Source: Anaerolineaceae bacterium
Lineage (GTDB): Bacteria; Chloroflexota; Anaerolineae; Anaerolineales; Anaerolineaceae
Length of the DNA stretch: 33,093 nt
Direction of reading: 5' to 3'
Assembly: GCA_016927865.1 (NCBI GenBank)
Contig: JAFGLU010000087.1
Coordinates: forward strand, 1-33,093
A program made the translations under genes and the position numbers. The notes beneath the pieces are model-generated. The model was not told the origin of the DNA. It saw nothing but the letters and a program-made list of their open reading frames with translations, and searched no databases. Shown in pieces: positions 22,120-30,159 of the stretch (position 1 is its first letter; each line of letters starts with the position of its first letter).

Positions 22120-22638
22120 ATGCAAAAAGAGATACCGATGAAGAAAGGTGGGTTTCGTTCTTTTTGGTTGCCCTTGCTGGTGATCCCTGTGGGTGGGTTA
22201 GTCACGATCGCGCTGACCCTGGCACTGTATGTGGGTCTTTATCTTTCGCTGGAGTCGCTGTTTTTCGCGAACAACCCGCAAGGGTTTCCCGCCGATACGT
22301 TGCGCAGGTGGAGCACGCTTGCCCTGGTTGGACTGTACCTGCTCTTATTGCGCACCCGGCTGCCGGAGTTGCTGAAAGCTATCCTGATGACCGGCCCATT
22401 GGCCGCAGTGATTATTACCACGGGGCATGCCCTTTATATGAAGCCGGTTGTATCGATTGCCGCCATGTTTGCGATGGTGATCATTTGCGTAGTCCTGCTT
22501 TACCGCTACAAGAAACCGTGGATTTATTACTATGCCGGAGCAGTAGCAGCACTGATTGGCCTGATCTACGCCTGGCCCCGACCGCATCTCAACGAACCGG
22601 GCTTTGCGCTTTTGGTACAATTGCTCTCCCGACTGTAA
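22120..22638 (+). CDS. Small integral membrane protein of unknown function
   Basis: A 172-residue protein with five hydrophobic helices. The start at 22120 (MQKEIPMKKGGF) is supported by GGAGG at 22106-22110. An ATG at 22081 is less likely. The helices run from PLLVIPVGGLVTIALTLALY through STLALVGLYLLLL, GPLAAVIITTGHALYM and AAMFAMVIICVVLLY to YYAGAVAALIGLIYAW. No conserved motif is recognised. It sits between the DinB-like gene and an aldo/keto reductase with no clear functional link. Confidence 0.72.
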   Translation: MQKEIPMKKGGFRSFWLPLLVIPVGGLVTIALTLALYVGLYLSLESLFFANNPQGFPADTLRRWSTLALVGLYLLLLRTRLPELLKAILMTGPLAAVIITTGHALYMKPVVSIAAMFAMVIICVVLLYRYKKPWIYYYAGAVAALIGLIYAWPRPHLNEPGFALLVQLLSRL

Positions 22639-22694
22639 TAGAGGTCTGGGATACTTTCTAAAGCTACCACAACAACATGAAAGAAGGGAACTCC

Positions 22695-23522
22695 ATGCGA
22701 TACGAAACCATTCACAAACTGCAAATCCCCAAAATTGGTTTTGGCACGTGGTCATTCGGCGGCACCACCGTAGAAGATCGCTCCAGCGATGCCGAGTCCT
22801 TGAGCGCTCTGCGCTCGGCCCTGGACCTGGGCTACATTCACTTCGACACCGCCGAAAGCTACTCCGCCGGTCACAGTGAAGAACTGCTCGGGCAGGCTGT
22901 GCGCCAATCGGGCGTGCCGCGCGAGAAGCTTTTCATCACTACCAAGGTTTCGCCCGAGCACCTGCAATTTGATGATGTGCTGCGCTCTTGCGAGGGCAGC
23001 TTGCGCCGCCTGGGCATGGATTACGTCGACCTGTATCTGATTCACTGGCCGCGGGTGGGTATGAAGCTGCCCGAGACGTTCCGCGCCCTCAACCAGCTTG
23101 TCCGTGAGGGCAAGGTGCGTCACATTGGCGTGAGCAACTTTAATCTCAAGCAACTCAAGCAGTCGGTGGCGTTGTGTGATACGCCGCTGCTCACCAACCA
23201 GGTTTCTTACAGCATCCCCGATCGCACCATTGTCAAGAACGGTGTTTTAGAATACTGTCAACAAAACAATGTGTTGGTGACCGCCTACAGCCCGGTCAAA
23301 CGCCGCAACGTCAAGAGCAACGCAGCGCTGTCGGCCATCGCCGCGGCTCGCGGCGCAAGCCCCCAGCAAATTGCCCTGGCCTGGCTGATTACCCAACCGC
23401 GTGTCATCGCCATTCCCATGTCGCACAACCCGCAGCACCAGGCCGAAAACCTGGCCGCCGGAGATATGCTGCTGACCGAGGTTGAGATGGAGCAGCTCGA
23501 CCAGTCAATAAGCCGCGTGTAG
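22695..23522 (+). CDS. Aldo/keto reductase
   Basis: A 275-residue NADPH-dependent oxidoreductase of the AKR superfamily. The catalytic tetrad is D51, Y56, K84 and H117 (FDTAESY, TTKVSPEH, LYLIHWPR). The barrel continues with GVSNFNLKQL, NQVSYSIPDR, TAYSPV and the C-terminal cofactor region IAIPMSHNPQHQAENL. The start at 22695 is preferred to 22677 because GAAGGG precedes it. It reduces aldehydes or ketones in the cytoplasm, with the substrate unknown. The stop codon lies inside the left arm of a small hairpin (23518-23545), which may end the transcript between this gene and the convergent rhamnosidase gene. Confidence 0.93.
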   Translation: MRYETIHKLQIPKIGFGTWSFGGTTVEDRSSDAESLSALRSALDLGYIHFDTAESYSAGHSEELLGQAVRQSGVPREKLFITTKVSPEHLQFDDVLRSCEGSLRRLGMDYVDLYLIHWPRVGMKLPETFRALNQLVREGKVRHIGVSNFNLKQLKQSVALCDTPLLTNQVSYSIPDRTIVKNGVLEYCQQNNVLVTAYSPVKRRNVKSNAALSAIAAARGASPQQIALAWLITQPRVIAIPMSHNPQHQAENLAAGDMLLTEVEMEQLDQSISRV

Positions 23523-23545
23523 GGGCCGGTCTCCCAGCCCCTACA
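23518..23545. repeat. Hairpin with GTAGGGGC ends between convergent genes
   Basis: TGTAGGGGC (23518-23526) and its complement GCCCCTACA (23537-23545) enclose a 10-nt loop. The arm ends GTAGGGGC/GCCCCTAC are the same as those of the RAYT-associated palindromes, but the centre differs (CGGTCTCCCA in place of AATTCATGAATT). It includes the stop codon of the aldo/keto reductase. It may be a related repeat and a terminator. Confidence 0.5.
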
Positions 23546-23556
23546 TCTGTTTTGAT

Positions 23557-26388
23557 TTACTTTTTGCGCAGTTCTGCCAGCACTTCCTCCAGCCGCGCGC
23601 CGACAGCCACCGGGTCGGGGTGCAGCCGGGCAGCTTCATGCAGGCTCATCCACAACTGCCCTTCCATGCGGTCGGTTAGCTCGTCGTTGAGGACGCGGAA
23701 CAGCTTTATCACCGCTGCGTAGGCTTGCGGGTCGTCCTGCAGTTCGTCCAGGGTGGTGTTCATCGACAATTCGATGCGCTTTTGGACTTCGGCCGCATAG
23801 GGTACAGACCAGTGGTGCTTCCCCGCGCCGATTGCGATCGGCTGCTCGTTCTCTTGCTCGGGCAGAAGCACCGTGCCGGTGGTGTTGGGCGGCAGGGTCA
23901 CATCCAGGTGGAACTGCCCGCCGGCGATTTTCCAGGATGATTCAGCCATGCCGTAAGGGGTGTTCAGCTTCGCGCGGGCATGGGTCAGCCCGCCGCCTGG
24001 CATGGGGCGGATCTCGATCTGGCGGTAGCCGGGGGCCGCCGGAGCCAGGCCTGCCACGCTGCGGTGCAGCCAGTCGGCTACCGCGCCCAGGGCATAATGG
24101 TTGAAGGAAGTCATTTCGCCGGGGTTGACCGTGCCGTCGGGCAGCATGCTGTCCCAGCGCTCCCAGATGGTGGTCGCGCCCATGGTTACCGGGTACAGCC
24201 AGGAAGGATTCTCGGTCTGCATCAGCAGGCGGAAGGCTGCCTCGGGGTGGCCCGCGTTGCACAGCGCATCGCAAACCAGCACGGTGCCCACAAAGCCGCT
24301 GCTGATGCGGTAGCGGTTGGCGCGCAGTAGTTCGGCCAGGCGCTGCCCGGCGGCGCGGCGTTGGTCTTCGCCCGGCAGCAGGGCAAACTGCAAGGCCAGC
24401 GAGTAGGCTGTGGCCGAATCCCCCAGGATGCGCCCGGCGGGGGTGACGTAGTTGTGATGGAAGGCGGCCCGGATGGCGGCTGCCAGCGCCCGGTACTGCT
24501 CTTCTTCCGCCGCCCGCCCCAGGAGGCCCGCGGCGCGGCTGACCAATTCGGTCGAGTGGGCAAAGTAAGCCGTGCACAAAACGTAGTTGGGCGTGCGCGC
24601 TGCGCCGGGCCGGTCGGGCGGGGCGGCCGGGTCCAGCCAGTCGCCGAACTGCGTGCCCTTATCCCACAGCAGGCTGGGGCCGGTCAGGCTGTGTATCTGT
24701 TCCACCCAGGCGCGCATACTCTCAAACTGCCGCTCCAGGATGCCCTTGTCGCCGAAACGCTGGAAGAGTACCCAAGGCACGATGACCGTTGCATCGCCCC
24801 AGGCTGCAGAAGGCGGGGTAGGCTCGGGCCGCGGGCTGACGATGGGCGCGTAAAAAGGCACGCTGCCCGAGGCGGCCTGTTCGGCGGCCAGGTCTTCCAG
24901 CCAGGAAGAGAGGAACCCGGCGCTGTTGTATAAGAATGAAGCGGTGGGCGAGAACACCTGAATGTCACCGGTCCAGCCCAGGCGCTCGTCGCGCTGCGGG
25001 CAGTCGGTGGGGATGTAGAAGAAGTTGCCGCGCATCGACCAGACCACATTCTCGTGCAGGCGGTTGACCAGGGCATCGGAGCAGTCGAACCAGCCGGTGC
25101 GTTCCATGTCTGAGTGGCAGATGACGGCCTGCACGTCGCCCGGATTGATTTCCCCGGGCCAGCCGGTCACCTCGGCGTAGCGGAAGCCGTGGAAGGTGAA
25201 GCGCGGCTCCCAGGTTTCCACGCCGCCGCCCTTGAGCGTGTACTGGTCGATGGCTTTGGCGTAGCGCAGGGTGCGCACGCAAACCTCGCCATGTTCCAGC
25301 ACCTCGGCGTGGCGCAGGGTGATGGTTTGCCCGGCAGGGCCTTGCACGCGCAGGCGCAGCCACCCGACCACGTTTTGGCCAAAATCGAGGATGGTTTTTC
25401 CGGAGGGAGAATGGATGATCCGGGCAGCGGGCCAGACCTCGATGCGCCGCACCGGCGGGGTGTAGGAAGCGAAGAGCGTATCCAGCGAGCGCTCCAACGG
25501 ACGAACCCCGGCCCAGCTTGAGTCGTCATACGCGGGCTGATCCCACCCGGCGCGTTCCAGGCGGGCATCGTAGGTTTCGCCGTCGTAGATGTCGCTGCCT
25601 TGAATAGGCCCGGTGGCGGCGCGCCAGCTCTCGTCGCTGACAATGCGCGCCGTACTGCCGTCGGCAAAGGTGATTTCAAGCTGGGCCAGCAAAGCCAGCC
25701 GGTCGCCGTAGATGTTGCGCCGCCCGCCGCCATAGCCCAGCCGCCCGCGGAACCAGCCGTCGCCCAGCATGGTCCCGATGACGTTCTGACCCGCGTGCAG
25801 CATGCCGGCGACGTCATAGGTCTGGTAGCCCAGGCGGTAAGGGTAGCTGGTCCAGCCGGGGGCCAGCACCTGGTCGCCGATCCCCTGCCCGTTGATCAGG
25901 GCTTCATACACGCCCAGGGCAGTGATATACAGGCGCGCCTGGCGCACAGGTTGGTTGAGGTAGAACTCGTGGCGCAGGAGCGGGGCAGGTTGGGGTCGGG
26001 TCAGGTCTTCGTCCCAAGCGGGGGTGATGAAGCGCGCCGACCAATCGCCGGGTTGCAGCAGGGCGGATTCGGCGGTGGCGGGCTCGCTCCAGGCCGAAGC
26101 CTGCCCATCCGCGCCCCACACGCGCACGCGCACCGAGGCTTGCTCGCGCGAGGACAGCGAGGCGAAGGGCCATGCCACCAGCACCGACTGGTCGGAGTCC
26201 ACCCGCCCGGTGGCGCCGAATGGTTGGCCTTTCCCGTCAAAGGCTTGAATTTCGTAGGCCTGCTGCATCCAGCCGGGTTGGGTGGTTTCGGTCATCCAGG
26301 AGATGCGCGGCCGGCCGGTTCCCAGGGCTGTTTCCTGATGAAAATGCTCAAAGCGGAGGTTGGTTACGCGGAGTGGATGTTGTGTCAT
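23557..26388 (-). CDS. GH78 alpha-L-rhamnosidase
   Basis: A 943-residue enzyme removing terminal L-rhamnose from glycans or glycosides. The N-terminal beta-sandwich domains (about 1-330) open with RVTNLRFEHFHQETALG and contain LYITALGVYEALINGQ and GDGWFRGRLGYG. The (alpha/alpha)6 catalytic barrel has the family hallmark PTDCPQRDERLGWTGD around residues 455-475, carrying the acidic residues of the inverting mechanism, followed by a C-terminal sandwich. The last 68 residues (from NTTLDELQDDPQAYAAVI) are an extra helical module. There is no signal peptide, so it probably acts inside the cell. AGGGAG precedes the ATG. No sugar transporter or regulator adjoins it. Confidence 0.95.
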   Translation of the reverse strand: MTQHPLRVTNLRFEHFHQETALGTGRPRISWMTETTQPGWMQQAYEIQAFDGKGQPFGATGRVDSDQSVLVAWPFASLSSREQASVRVRVWGADGQASAWSEPATAESALLQPGDWSARFITPAWDEDLTRPQPAPLLRHEFYLNQPVRQARLYITALGVYEALINGQGIGDQVLAPGWTSYPYRLGYQTYDVAGMLHAGQNVIGTMLGDGWFRGRLGYGGGRRNIYGDRLALLAQLEITFADGSTARIVSDESWRAATGPIQGSDIYDGETYDARLERAGWDQPAYDDSSWAGVRPLERSLDTLFASYTPPVRRIEVWPAARIIHSPSGKTILDFGQNVVGWLRLRVQGPAGQTITLRHAEVLEHGEVCVRTLRYAKAIDQYTLKGGGVETWEPRFTFHGFRYAEVTGWPGEINPGDVQAVICHSDMERTGWFDCSDALVNRLHENVVWSMRGNFFYIPTDCPQRDERLGWTGDIQVFSPTASFLYNSAGFLSSWLEDLAAEQAASGSVPFYAPIVSPRPEPTPPSAAWGDATVIVPWVLFQRFGDKGILERQFESMRAWVEQIHSLTGPSLLWDKGTQFGDWLDPAAPPDRPGAARTPNYVLCTAYFAHSTELVSRAAGLLGRAAEEEQYRALAAAIRAAFHHNYVTPAGRILGDSATAYSLALQFALLPGEDQRRAAGQRLAELLRANRYRISSGFVGTVLVCDALCNAGHPEAAFRLLMQTENPSWLYPVTMGATTIWERWDSMLPDGTVNPGEMTSFNHYALGAVADWLHRSVAGLAPAAPGYRQIEIRPMPGGGLTHARAKLNTPYGMAESSWKIAGGQFHLDVTLPPNTTGTVLLPEQENEQPIAIGAGKHHWSVPYAAEVQKRIELSMNTTLDELQDDPQAYAAVIKLFRVLNDELTDRMEGQLWMSLHEAARLHPDPVAVGARLEEVLAELRKK

Positions 26389-26550
26389 GGTTCTCCCTCG
26401 AGTTTGAATTTCGGTTGACTACCCTGTTATTGTCCTTGCCTTTTGCGGTTTTGGCAAGTGATGGCTGTTATGCGCTTCCAATGCAAAACGCACTACTTAG
26501 CGAGAGGAGAAAACCTCCTCTTCCACCACTGGCTACGTAGTTTCAAAAAA

Positions 26551-26575
26551 AACGCACCCAGTCTCTGGGTGCGTT
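26551..26575 (-). terminator. Intrinsic terminator of the VOC/SRPBCC unit
   Basis: An 11-bp perfect stem (26551-26561 with 26565-26575, core CGCACCCAG/CTGGGTGCG) is followed, on the minus strand, by a run of eight T (26545-26552 in plus coordinates). It lies 21 bp beyond the stop of the VOC gene. The remaining gap to the rhamnosidase start (26389-26550) holds no gene and a small GAGGAG/CTCCTC hairpin near 26502-26520. Confidence 0.85.
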
Positions 26576-26596
26576 ATGATCGTGATTTTTTTGTGC

Positions 26597-27013
26597 CTAC
26601 TGTTTGGCGGGGGCGATGTTGACCATCCAGTCGACGCCGAACTTGTCCTTGAACATTCCAAAGGTGTCGCCCCAGGGAGCCTTGGTGAGCGGCTCGACGA
26701 TCGTCCCACCGGCGGACAGTTTCTGGTAGTAACCGGTCAGCTCGGCCTCGTCATCCCCGCTGAGGGAAATGGTGAAATTGGTCCCCGGTTGGTATTCCAT
26801 GCGGTCGGGCGTGTCGGCTGCCATCAGCACGATGCCGTTGTCGGCTTGCAGCATGGCGTGCATAATCTTGTCGTCTTCGCTGGGATCCTGCGAGGCATGA
26901 TACTCCTTGAAGGTGCTCATGTTCAGTTTGCCGCCAAACACCGAGTGGTAGAACTCCATTGCCTGGCGGGTGTTGCCCTTAAAATTGATGTAGGGATTCA
27001 ATATGCTTTTCAT
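26597..27013 (-). CDS. VOC-superfamily protein, PhnB type
   Basis: A 138-residue protein of the glyoxalase/bleomycin-resistance/dioxygenase fold. It matches the PhnB subgroup: NPYINFKGNTRQAMEFYHSVFGG at the start, KIMHAMLQADNGIVLMAAD in the middle and APWGDTFGMFKDKFGVDWMVNI at the end. PhnB-type proteins have no established enzymatic role, and the usual metal-binding His/Glu set is only partly present. It lies 40 nt downstream of the SRPBCC gene on the same strand and ends before a strong terminator. This pairing of VOC and AHSA1-type genes is frequent in bacteria. Confidence 0.92.
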   Translation of the reverse strand: MKSILNPYINFKGNTRQAMEFYHSVFGGKLNMSTFKEYHASQDPSEDDKIMHAMLQADNGIVLMAADTPDRMEYQPGTNFTISLSGDDEAELTGYYQKLSAGGTIVEPLTKAPWGDTFGMFKDKFGVDWMVNIAPAKQ

Positions 27014-27053
27014 TTGTTCTCCTAAAATCGACAGGTAGATTGAGGGTGTTTGC

Positions 27054-27536
27054 CTAAATTCGGCGGAGTAATTCCGCCAGTTGGTCCGCGCATTGGCCCC
27101 AACCTGCGTGGAAGCCCATCTGCTCGTGGCGCTCGCGGTCGGCTACCGACCAGTGCAGCACGCGCGCCGTGTAACGAGTCTTGCCGCCCAGGTCCTCGAA
27201 GGTGAGGATCAGGGTCATGAAGGGCTGTTCGGAGGGTTCCCAGGCCCGGGTGTAGGCATCGGTGACCACCAGGCGTTCGTTTTGGACCACTTCCAGGTAC
27301 ACGCCGGGATTGGGGTAATCATCGCCTTCCGGGCTGCGCATGGTGATCAGGTTGGATCCGCCCGGGCGCACGTCTGTTTCCGCGAAAGGCGTCGTCCAGG
27401 GGAGAGGGGCGAACCACTGCTTGATCAGCTCAGGTTCCGTCCAGGCTCGGAAAACCTTTTCGGGCGGCGCGTCGAAGATGCGGGTCAAGACCAGTTCGCG
27501 GTCGGCAATTGAAGAGGGAGGGTGAGGTGTGTTCAT
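27054..27536 (-). CDS. SRPBCC (AHSA1-type) START-like protein
   Basis: A 160-residue protein starting at MNTPHPPSS; the in-frame ATG at 27554 is rejected because it lies upstream of the -10 box. The AHSA1 signature is complete: RELVLTRIFDAPPEKVFRAWTEPELIKQWFAP, VRPGGSNLITMRSPEG, then TLILTFEDLGGKTRYTAR and the C-terminal GWGQCADQLAELL helix. These proteins form a deep hydrophobic cavity that binds small lipophilic molecules, or act as Hsp90 co-chaperone-like domains. Partners are unknown here. A TATAAT 6 nt before the ATG suggests a leaderless mRNA. Often an ArsR regulator adjoins such genes, but none is here. Confidence 0.92.
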   Translation of the reverse strand: MNTPHPPSSIADRELVLTRIFDAPPEKVFRAWTEPELIKQWFAPLPWTTPFAETDVRPGGSNLITMRSPEGDDYPNPGVYLEVVQNERLVVTDAYTRAWEPSEQPFMTLILTFEDLGGKTRYTARVLHWSVADRERHEQMGFHAGWGQCADQLAELLRRI

Positions 27537-27542
27537 GAGATT

Positions 27543-27548
27543 ATTATA
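27543..27548 (-). promoter_or_regulatory. -10 box placed for a leaderless transcript of the SRPBCC gene
   Basis: On the minus strand TATAAT (complement of 27543-27548) lies 6 nt before the ATG at 27536. A TAGACA-like -35 stands about 18 nt further upstream. There is no Shine-Dalgarno sequence. Confidence 0.5.
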
Positions 27549-27661
27549 TACCAATAATGTATACTTTGTCTATATATTTAGAAAATTCGTTCGATTTTTT
27601 AAGGTTGAAGACACCCCCACCCACATAATCCATGGAAGATTTAAGCGGTTTACAAATCTTG

Positions 27662-28951
27662 CTAGAAATCGTTTTCAATTCGCGGCATCAACCAGATGGC
27701 ATCTTGCTGGCTTTTTTGGGAGTTATTTTCGTATGACCGAAACCAAAATCGGACGAAACGGCCTGAAAATTTAGTCAGGTCGATATCGATTGTTTGGGGG
27801 GCGTCGCTTTCTGGTTGCCACATTCCGAGAATCACATAGCCTCCTTCTTCAGAAAGTAGAAGAACTTCAAAGCTAATATCGCAGGCTGTAGAGGTATCCA
27901 GGCAGCCGATTTCGGATTTGAAGTGATCCCCTTCCAGCAGTTCGATGACGCCGAATGTGCCGGAAACTCCTTTAAGACCGGTAGTGGGTAACAGCAACGC
28001 CTTTCCTGTGCTTTGAAAACTGGAATACGGAGGAAGTGAGATAGGCCGCACGACCCTGGCATTTGGGACTTCTGTCTCGTAACAGGGCATATCCTCTCCC
28101 CAGGCATCCCATTCGGCATCGCAGCCGTGTTCGGCAAAGTTGTATCGCACGGTTCCTGCAGATGGAGTGATTTGCACTTGTTGCCACTTTTGGGCCTGCC
28201 GGGTCTCTCTGATCGTGGCCGTGCTGGTGGCTGCGGTGTGTCGTGCGATATTGGTGGGATTTACGTTCTGGAAAGGGCGTTCGACAAAAATGAATCGAAT
28301 GATCATCAATGCAATCAAGCAAAGCCAGGGCACGGCAAGAAAAAGGAGTTGTACTACGGAAAACAATGGAGCGTGGCGTGAATTTTTACGTTTCTTGATC
28401 ATGCGAATCGCCATCCAGAGCAATGTGCCGAGCAAAAGCCCGCAGAAACCGCCCAGTAAAAGCATAAACATCAGGTTGGACATTTCTCCGCCGTTCCTAA
28501 AAATTGCCCAACGCCACAAATCCCCGTCTTGGTCGATCCCATATATGATACTATCCGCCTCAACGCTGGCGAAGCTGATCGTGTAGACGCAAGAGGTCAG
28601 GTTACCAGGAGGGTTGAGCAATGAGGAAAATGCAACTCGATTTAGGTCACAAGGTCGAGCATCCATTTGATCGGGCAGCACAAACGGAATCCAACATTCG
28701 TCAGGTTTGAAAATGGAACAACGGAGTATTTTGTCGTCAGACGTCCGGATATAAGCAGCCCTACGGTCTCCATATACGATCTCTTGAGTGTTGCTGGGAA
28801 CGTGGGCAACGATCTCCCAGCGTTCAAACCAACCTCTCCATATCAGAATGGTGAAGACGCACGATAGAATGACTCCAAGAATGGAAGAGATAACGAGAAA
28901 GAGAGCAAGGTTTATCTCAGTTTTAAATTTGAAATTTGGCGATGAATCCAT
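27662..28951 (-). CDS. Orphan membrane protein of unknown function
   Basis: A 429-residue protein. The start at 28951 (MDSSPNFKFK) is preferred to 28990 because AAGGA lies 9 nt before it. One membrane helix near residues 14-40 is followed by about 110 residues with four Cys in possible disulfide pairs, then helices near 158-180 and 200-225 separated by a basic loop (RMIKKRKNSRH). A C-terminal domain of about 200 residues follows, with further Cys pairs and a beta-sandwich-like, jelly-roll feel (GVIELLEGDHF, GGYVILGMWQ, FSGRFVRFWFRSYEN). GC is lower than in neighbouring genes. No family is recognised, and horizontal acquisition is possible. Confidence 0.75.
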   Translation of the reverse strand: MDSSPNFKFKTEINLALFLVISSILGVILSCVFTILIWRGWFERWEIVAHVPSNTQEIVYGDRRAAYIRTSDDKILRCSIFKPDECWIPFVLPDQMDARPCDLNRVAFSSLLNPPGNLTSCVYTISFASVEADSIIYGIDQDGDLWRWAIFRNGGEMSNLMFMLLLGGFCGLLLGTLLWMAIRMIKKRKNSRHAPLFSVVQLLFLAVPWLCLIALMIIRFIFVERPFQNVNPTNIARHTAATSTATIRETRQAQKWQQVQITPSAGTVRYNFAEHGCDAEWDAWGEDMPCYETEVPNARVVRPISLPPYSSFQSTGKALLLPTTGLKGVSGTFGVIELLEGDHFKSEIGCLDTSTACDISFEVLLLSEEGGYVILGMWQPESDAPQTIDIDLTKFSGRFVRFWFRSYENNSQKSQQDAIWLMPRIENDF

Positions 28952-29126
28952 GCGAGGTTTCCTTATAATGCGTTTATCCCCCTTGACCACTGCCCGCCGA
29001 AAGCCTGTATAACTTTACGTGAGTATCTACGATAAATTTATTGTACTCAGAAACCTCCAATCACATCTGAAAGAAATCGTTTGTGGAAGTCTATTTCTGC
29101 TATGATTAATTCCGAGGAGGCGTCCG

Positions 29127-29457
29127 ATGAAACCCCTTTTGCAGGAACCACGCTTTGATTTCATTCCCGACCAGGATAAAGCCTTCATGGTCGCTTTCAA
29201 TGACGAGATGGCCCGCCTGGGTTATGATTTTGGCAATAAAATCGGCGACGGATACTGCTGGGGCAAATATATGGTCATTTACACCCGTACGGGGGTGAAG
29301 AGTAAAAACGTCTACACCCGGCTGTATTTTCGCGATCCGCGCATCATCCTGCGGCTGTTTCTGAGCGGCATCGATGAGCACCGCGCCTTCCTTGAGGTCG
29401 CCCCCGCGCGCCCTGTTCACCGAGTTTCACCCGGATCGTCGTCGGAGAGTGATTTAG
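29127..29457 (+). pseudogene. Small conserved-type gene with a C-tract frameshift
   Basis: The frame opens MKPLLQEPRFDFIPDQDKAF and reads well to DEHRAFLEV (about residue 91). There a CCCCC run at 29401-29405 seems to shift the frame. With one base removed it would continue APRALFTEFHPDRRRRVI and stop at TAG 29455-29457. Read without correction, the frame runs on through the palindrome at 29446-29495 and out to 29522, adding GAIHELP-type repeat-encoded residues. This is either a real frameshift or a sequencing error. The protein type, with YCWGKYMVIYTRTGVKSK, is recognisable as a small uncharacterised family that is usually longer. Its middle cysteine-rich part is absent here. Confidence 0.6.
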
Positions 29458-29495
29458 TAGGGGCAATTCATGAATTGCCCCTACTAAATCACTCT
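29446..29495. repeat. RAYT-associated palindrome, upstream copy (50 bp perfect)
   Basis: Two 25-nt arms meet with no loop at 29470/29471 and are exact complements. The core is GTAGGGGCAATTCA followed by its complement, with flanking AGAGTGATTTA. It lies 14 bp before the first possible start of the RAYT gene and overlaps the corrected stop codon of the frameshifted gene. Confidence 0.85.
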
Positions 29496-29509
29496 GACAG
29501 CGTAATACA

Positions 29510-30061
29510 ATGTTCCCAATGAAATACGACCCACAAAACTACCGCCGCCGTTCAATCCGTCTGCCCGGTTATGATTATTCCCAACCTGGCGCATATTTCG
29601 TCACGATCGTCACCTACAGACGCGAGGCCTTGTTTGGTGAAATTGTGCAAGACGAAATGCAGTTGAATGATGCCGGGCGCATCGTCTGGGATATATGGCA
29701 GTCCCTGCCAGAGCGGTATCCCCAGGTGCAATTGGGTGCGGCGGTGGTCATGCCCAATCATTTCCATGCGATTGTTGAAATTGTCGCTGCGGGGGCAATT
29801 CATGAATTGCCCCTACCCGAATTGTCCCAGCAAGAATCGCGCTTGAAGCGCCGCCGGATGACCATTCCGATGGTGGTTGGATATTTTAAAATGAACACAG
29901 CAAAACAGATCAACCTGTCGCTGGATTCGCCGGGTGTTCCCATCTGGCAGCGCAACTATTACGAGCACGTCATCGAGGATGATGAGGAATACCGGCGGAT
30001 TCACCTGTATATCGAAAGCAATCCATCCAATTGGTTGGAGGATGATGAGAATGCGTCATAG
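29510..30061 (+). CDS. REP-associated tyrosine transposase (RAYT, Y1/HUH family)
   Basis: A 183-residue single-strand DNA transposase related to IS200/IS605 TnpA. The start is at 29510 or 29519, neither with a clear ribosome binding site. The fold markers are in order: YRRRSIRLPGYDYSQPGAYFVTIVTY, the HUH metal site MPNHFHAIVE (H84, H86), and the C-terminal catalytic region WQRNYYEHVIEDDEEYRRI, where Y151 is the likely nucleophile, then YIESNPSNW. RAYTs cut and move REP-type hairpins in trans. Palindromes lie on both sides (29446-29495, 30084-30125). Residues 93-105 (AAGAIHELPLPEL) are encoded by another copy inserted in the gene, in a loop after the HUH strand. Confidence 0.92.
   Translation: MFPMKYDPQNYRRRSIRLPGYDYSQPGAYFVTIVTYRREALFGEIVQDEMQLNDAGRIVWDIWQSLPERYPQVQLGAAVVMPNHFHAIVEIVAAGAIHELPLPELSQQESRLKRRRMTIPMVVGYFKMNTAKQINLSLDSPGVPIWQRNYYEHVIEDDEEYRRIHLYIESNPSNWLEDDENAS
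29792..29813. repeat. RAYT-associated palindrome inside the transposase gene
   Basis: A perfect 22-bp palindrome GGGGCAATTCA joined to TGAATTGCCCC is in frame within the RAYT coding sequence and encodes the GAIHELP part. Only the core is present, without the outer GTA arms pairing. Confidence 0.85.
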
Positions 30062-30083
30062 GCGCACATCTGGTAAGGGTAAC

Positions 30084-30125
30084 TCATGTCGTAGGGGCAA
30101 TTCATGAATTGCTCCTACAACATGA
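30084..30125. repeat. RAYT-associated palindrome, downstream copy
   Basis: A near-perfect palindrome centred at 30104/30105 with the core GTAGGGGCAATTCA / TGAATTGCTCCTAC, one G-T pair and one C/A mismatch, extended by TCATGT/ACATGA. A further CATGAATTGC fragment follows at 30121-30130. With the copy at 29446-29495 it frames the transposase gene. Confidence 0.8.
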
Positions 30126-30159
30126 ATTGCTGCTCAAACCTTCTTGCGGAGTGTTATCC

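Noticed and set aside
23942-24577. Long overlapping frames inside the rhamnosidase and other high-GC genes
   Set aside because: They are Arg/Pro/Ala-rich shadow translations of the GH78 gene in other frames with no start signals.
29446-30125. Complete IS200/IS605 insertion sequence
   Set aside because: The transposase is of RAYT type with symmetrical REP palindromes on both sides. No TnpB or the typical asymmetrical left and right hairpin ends were found.
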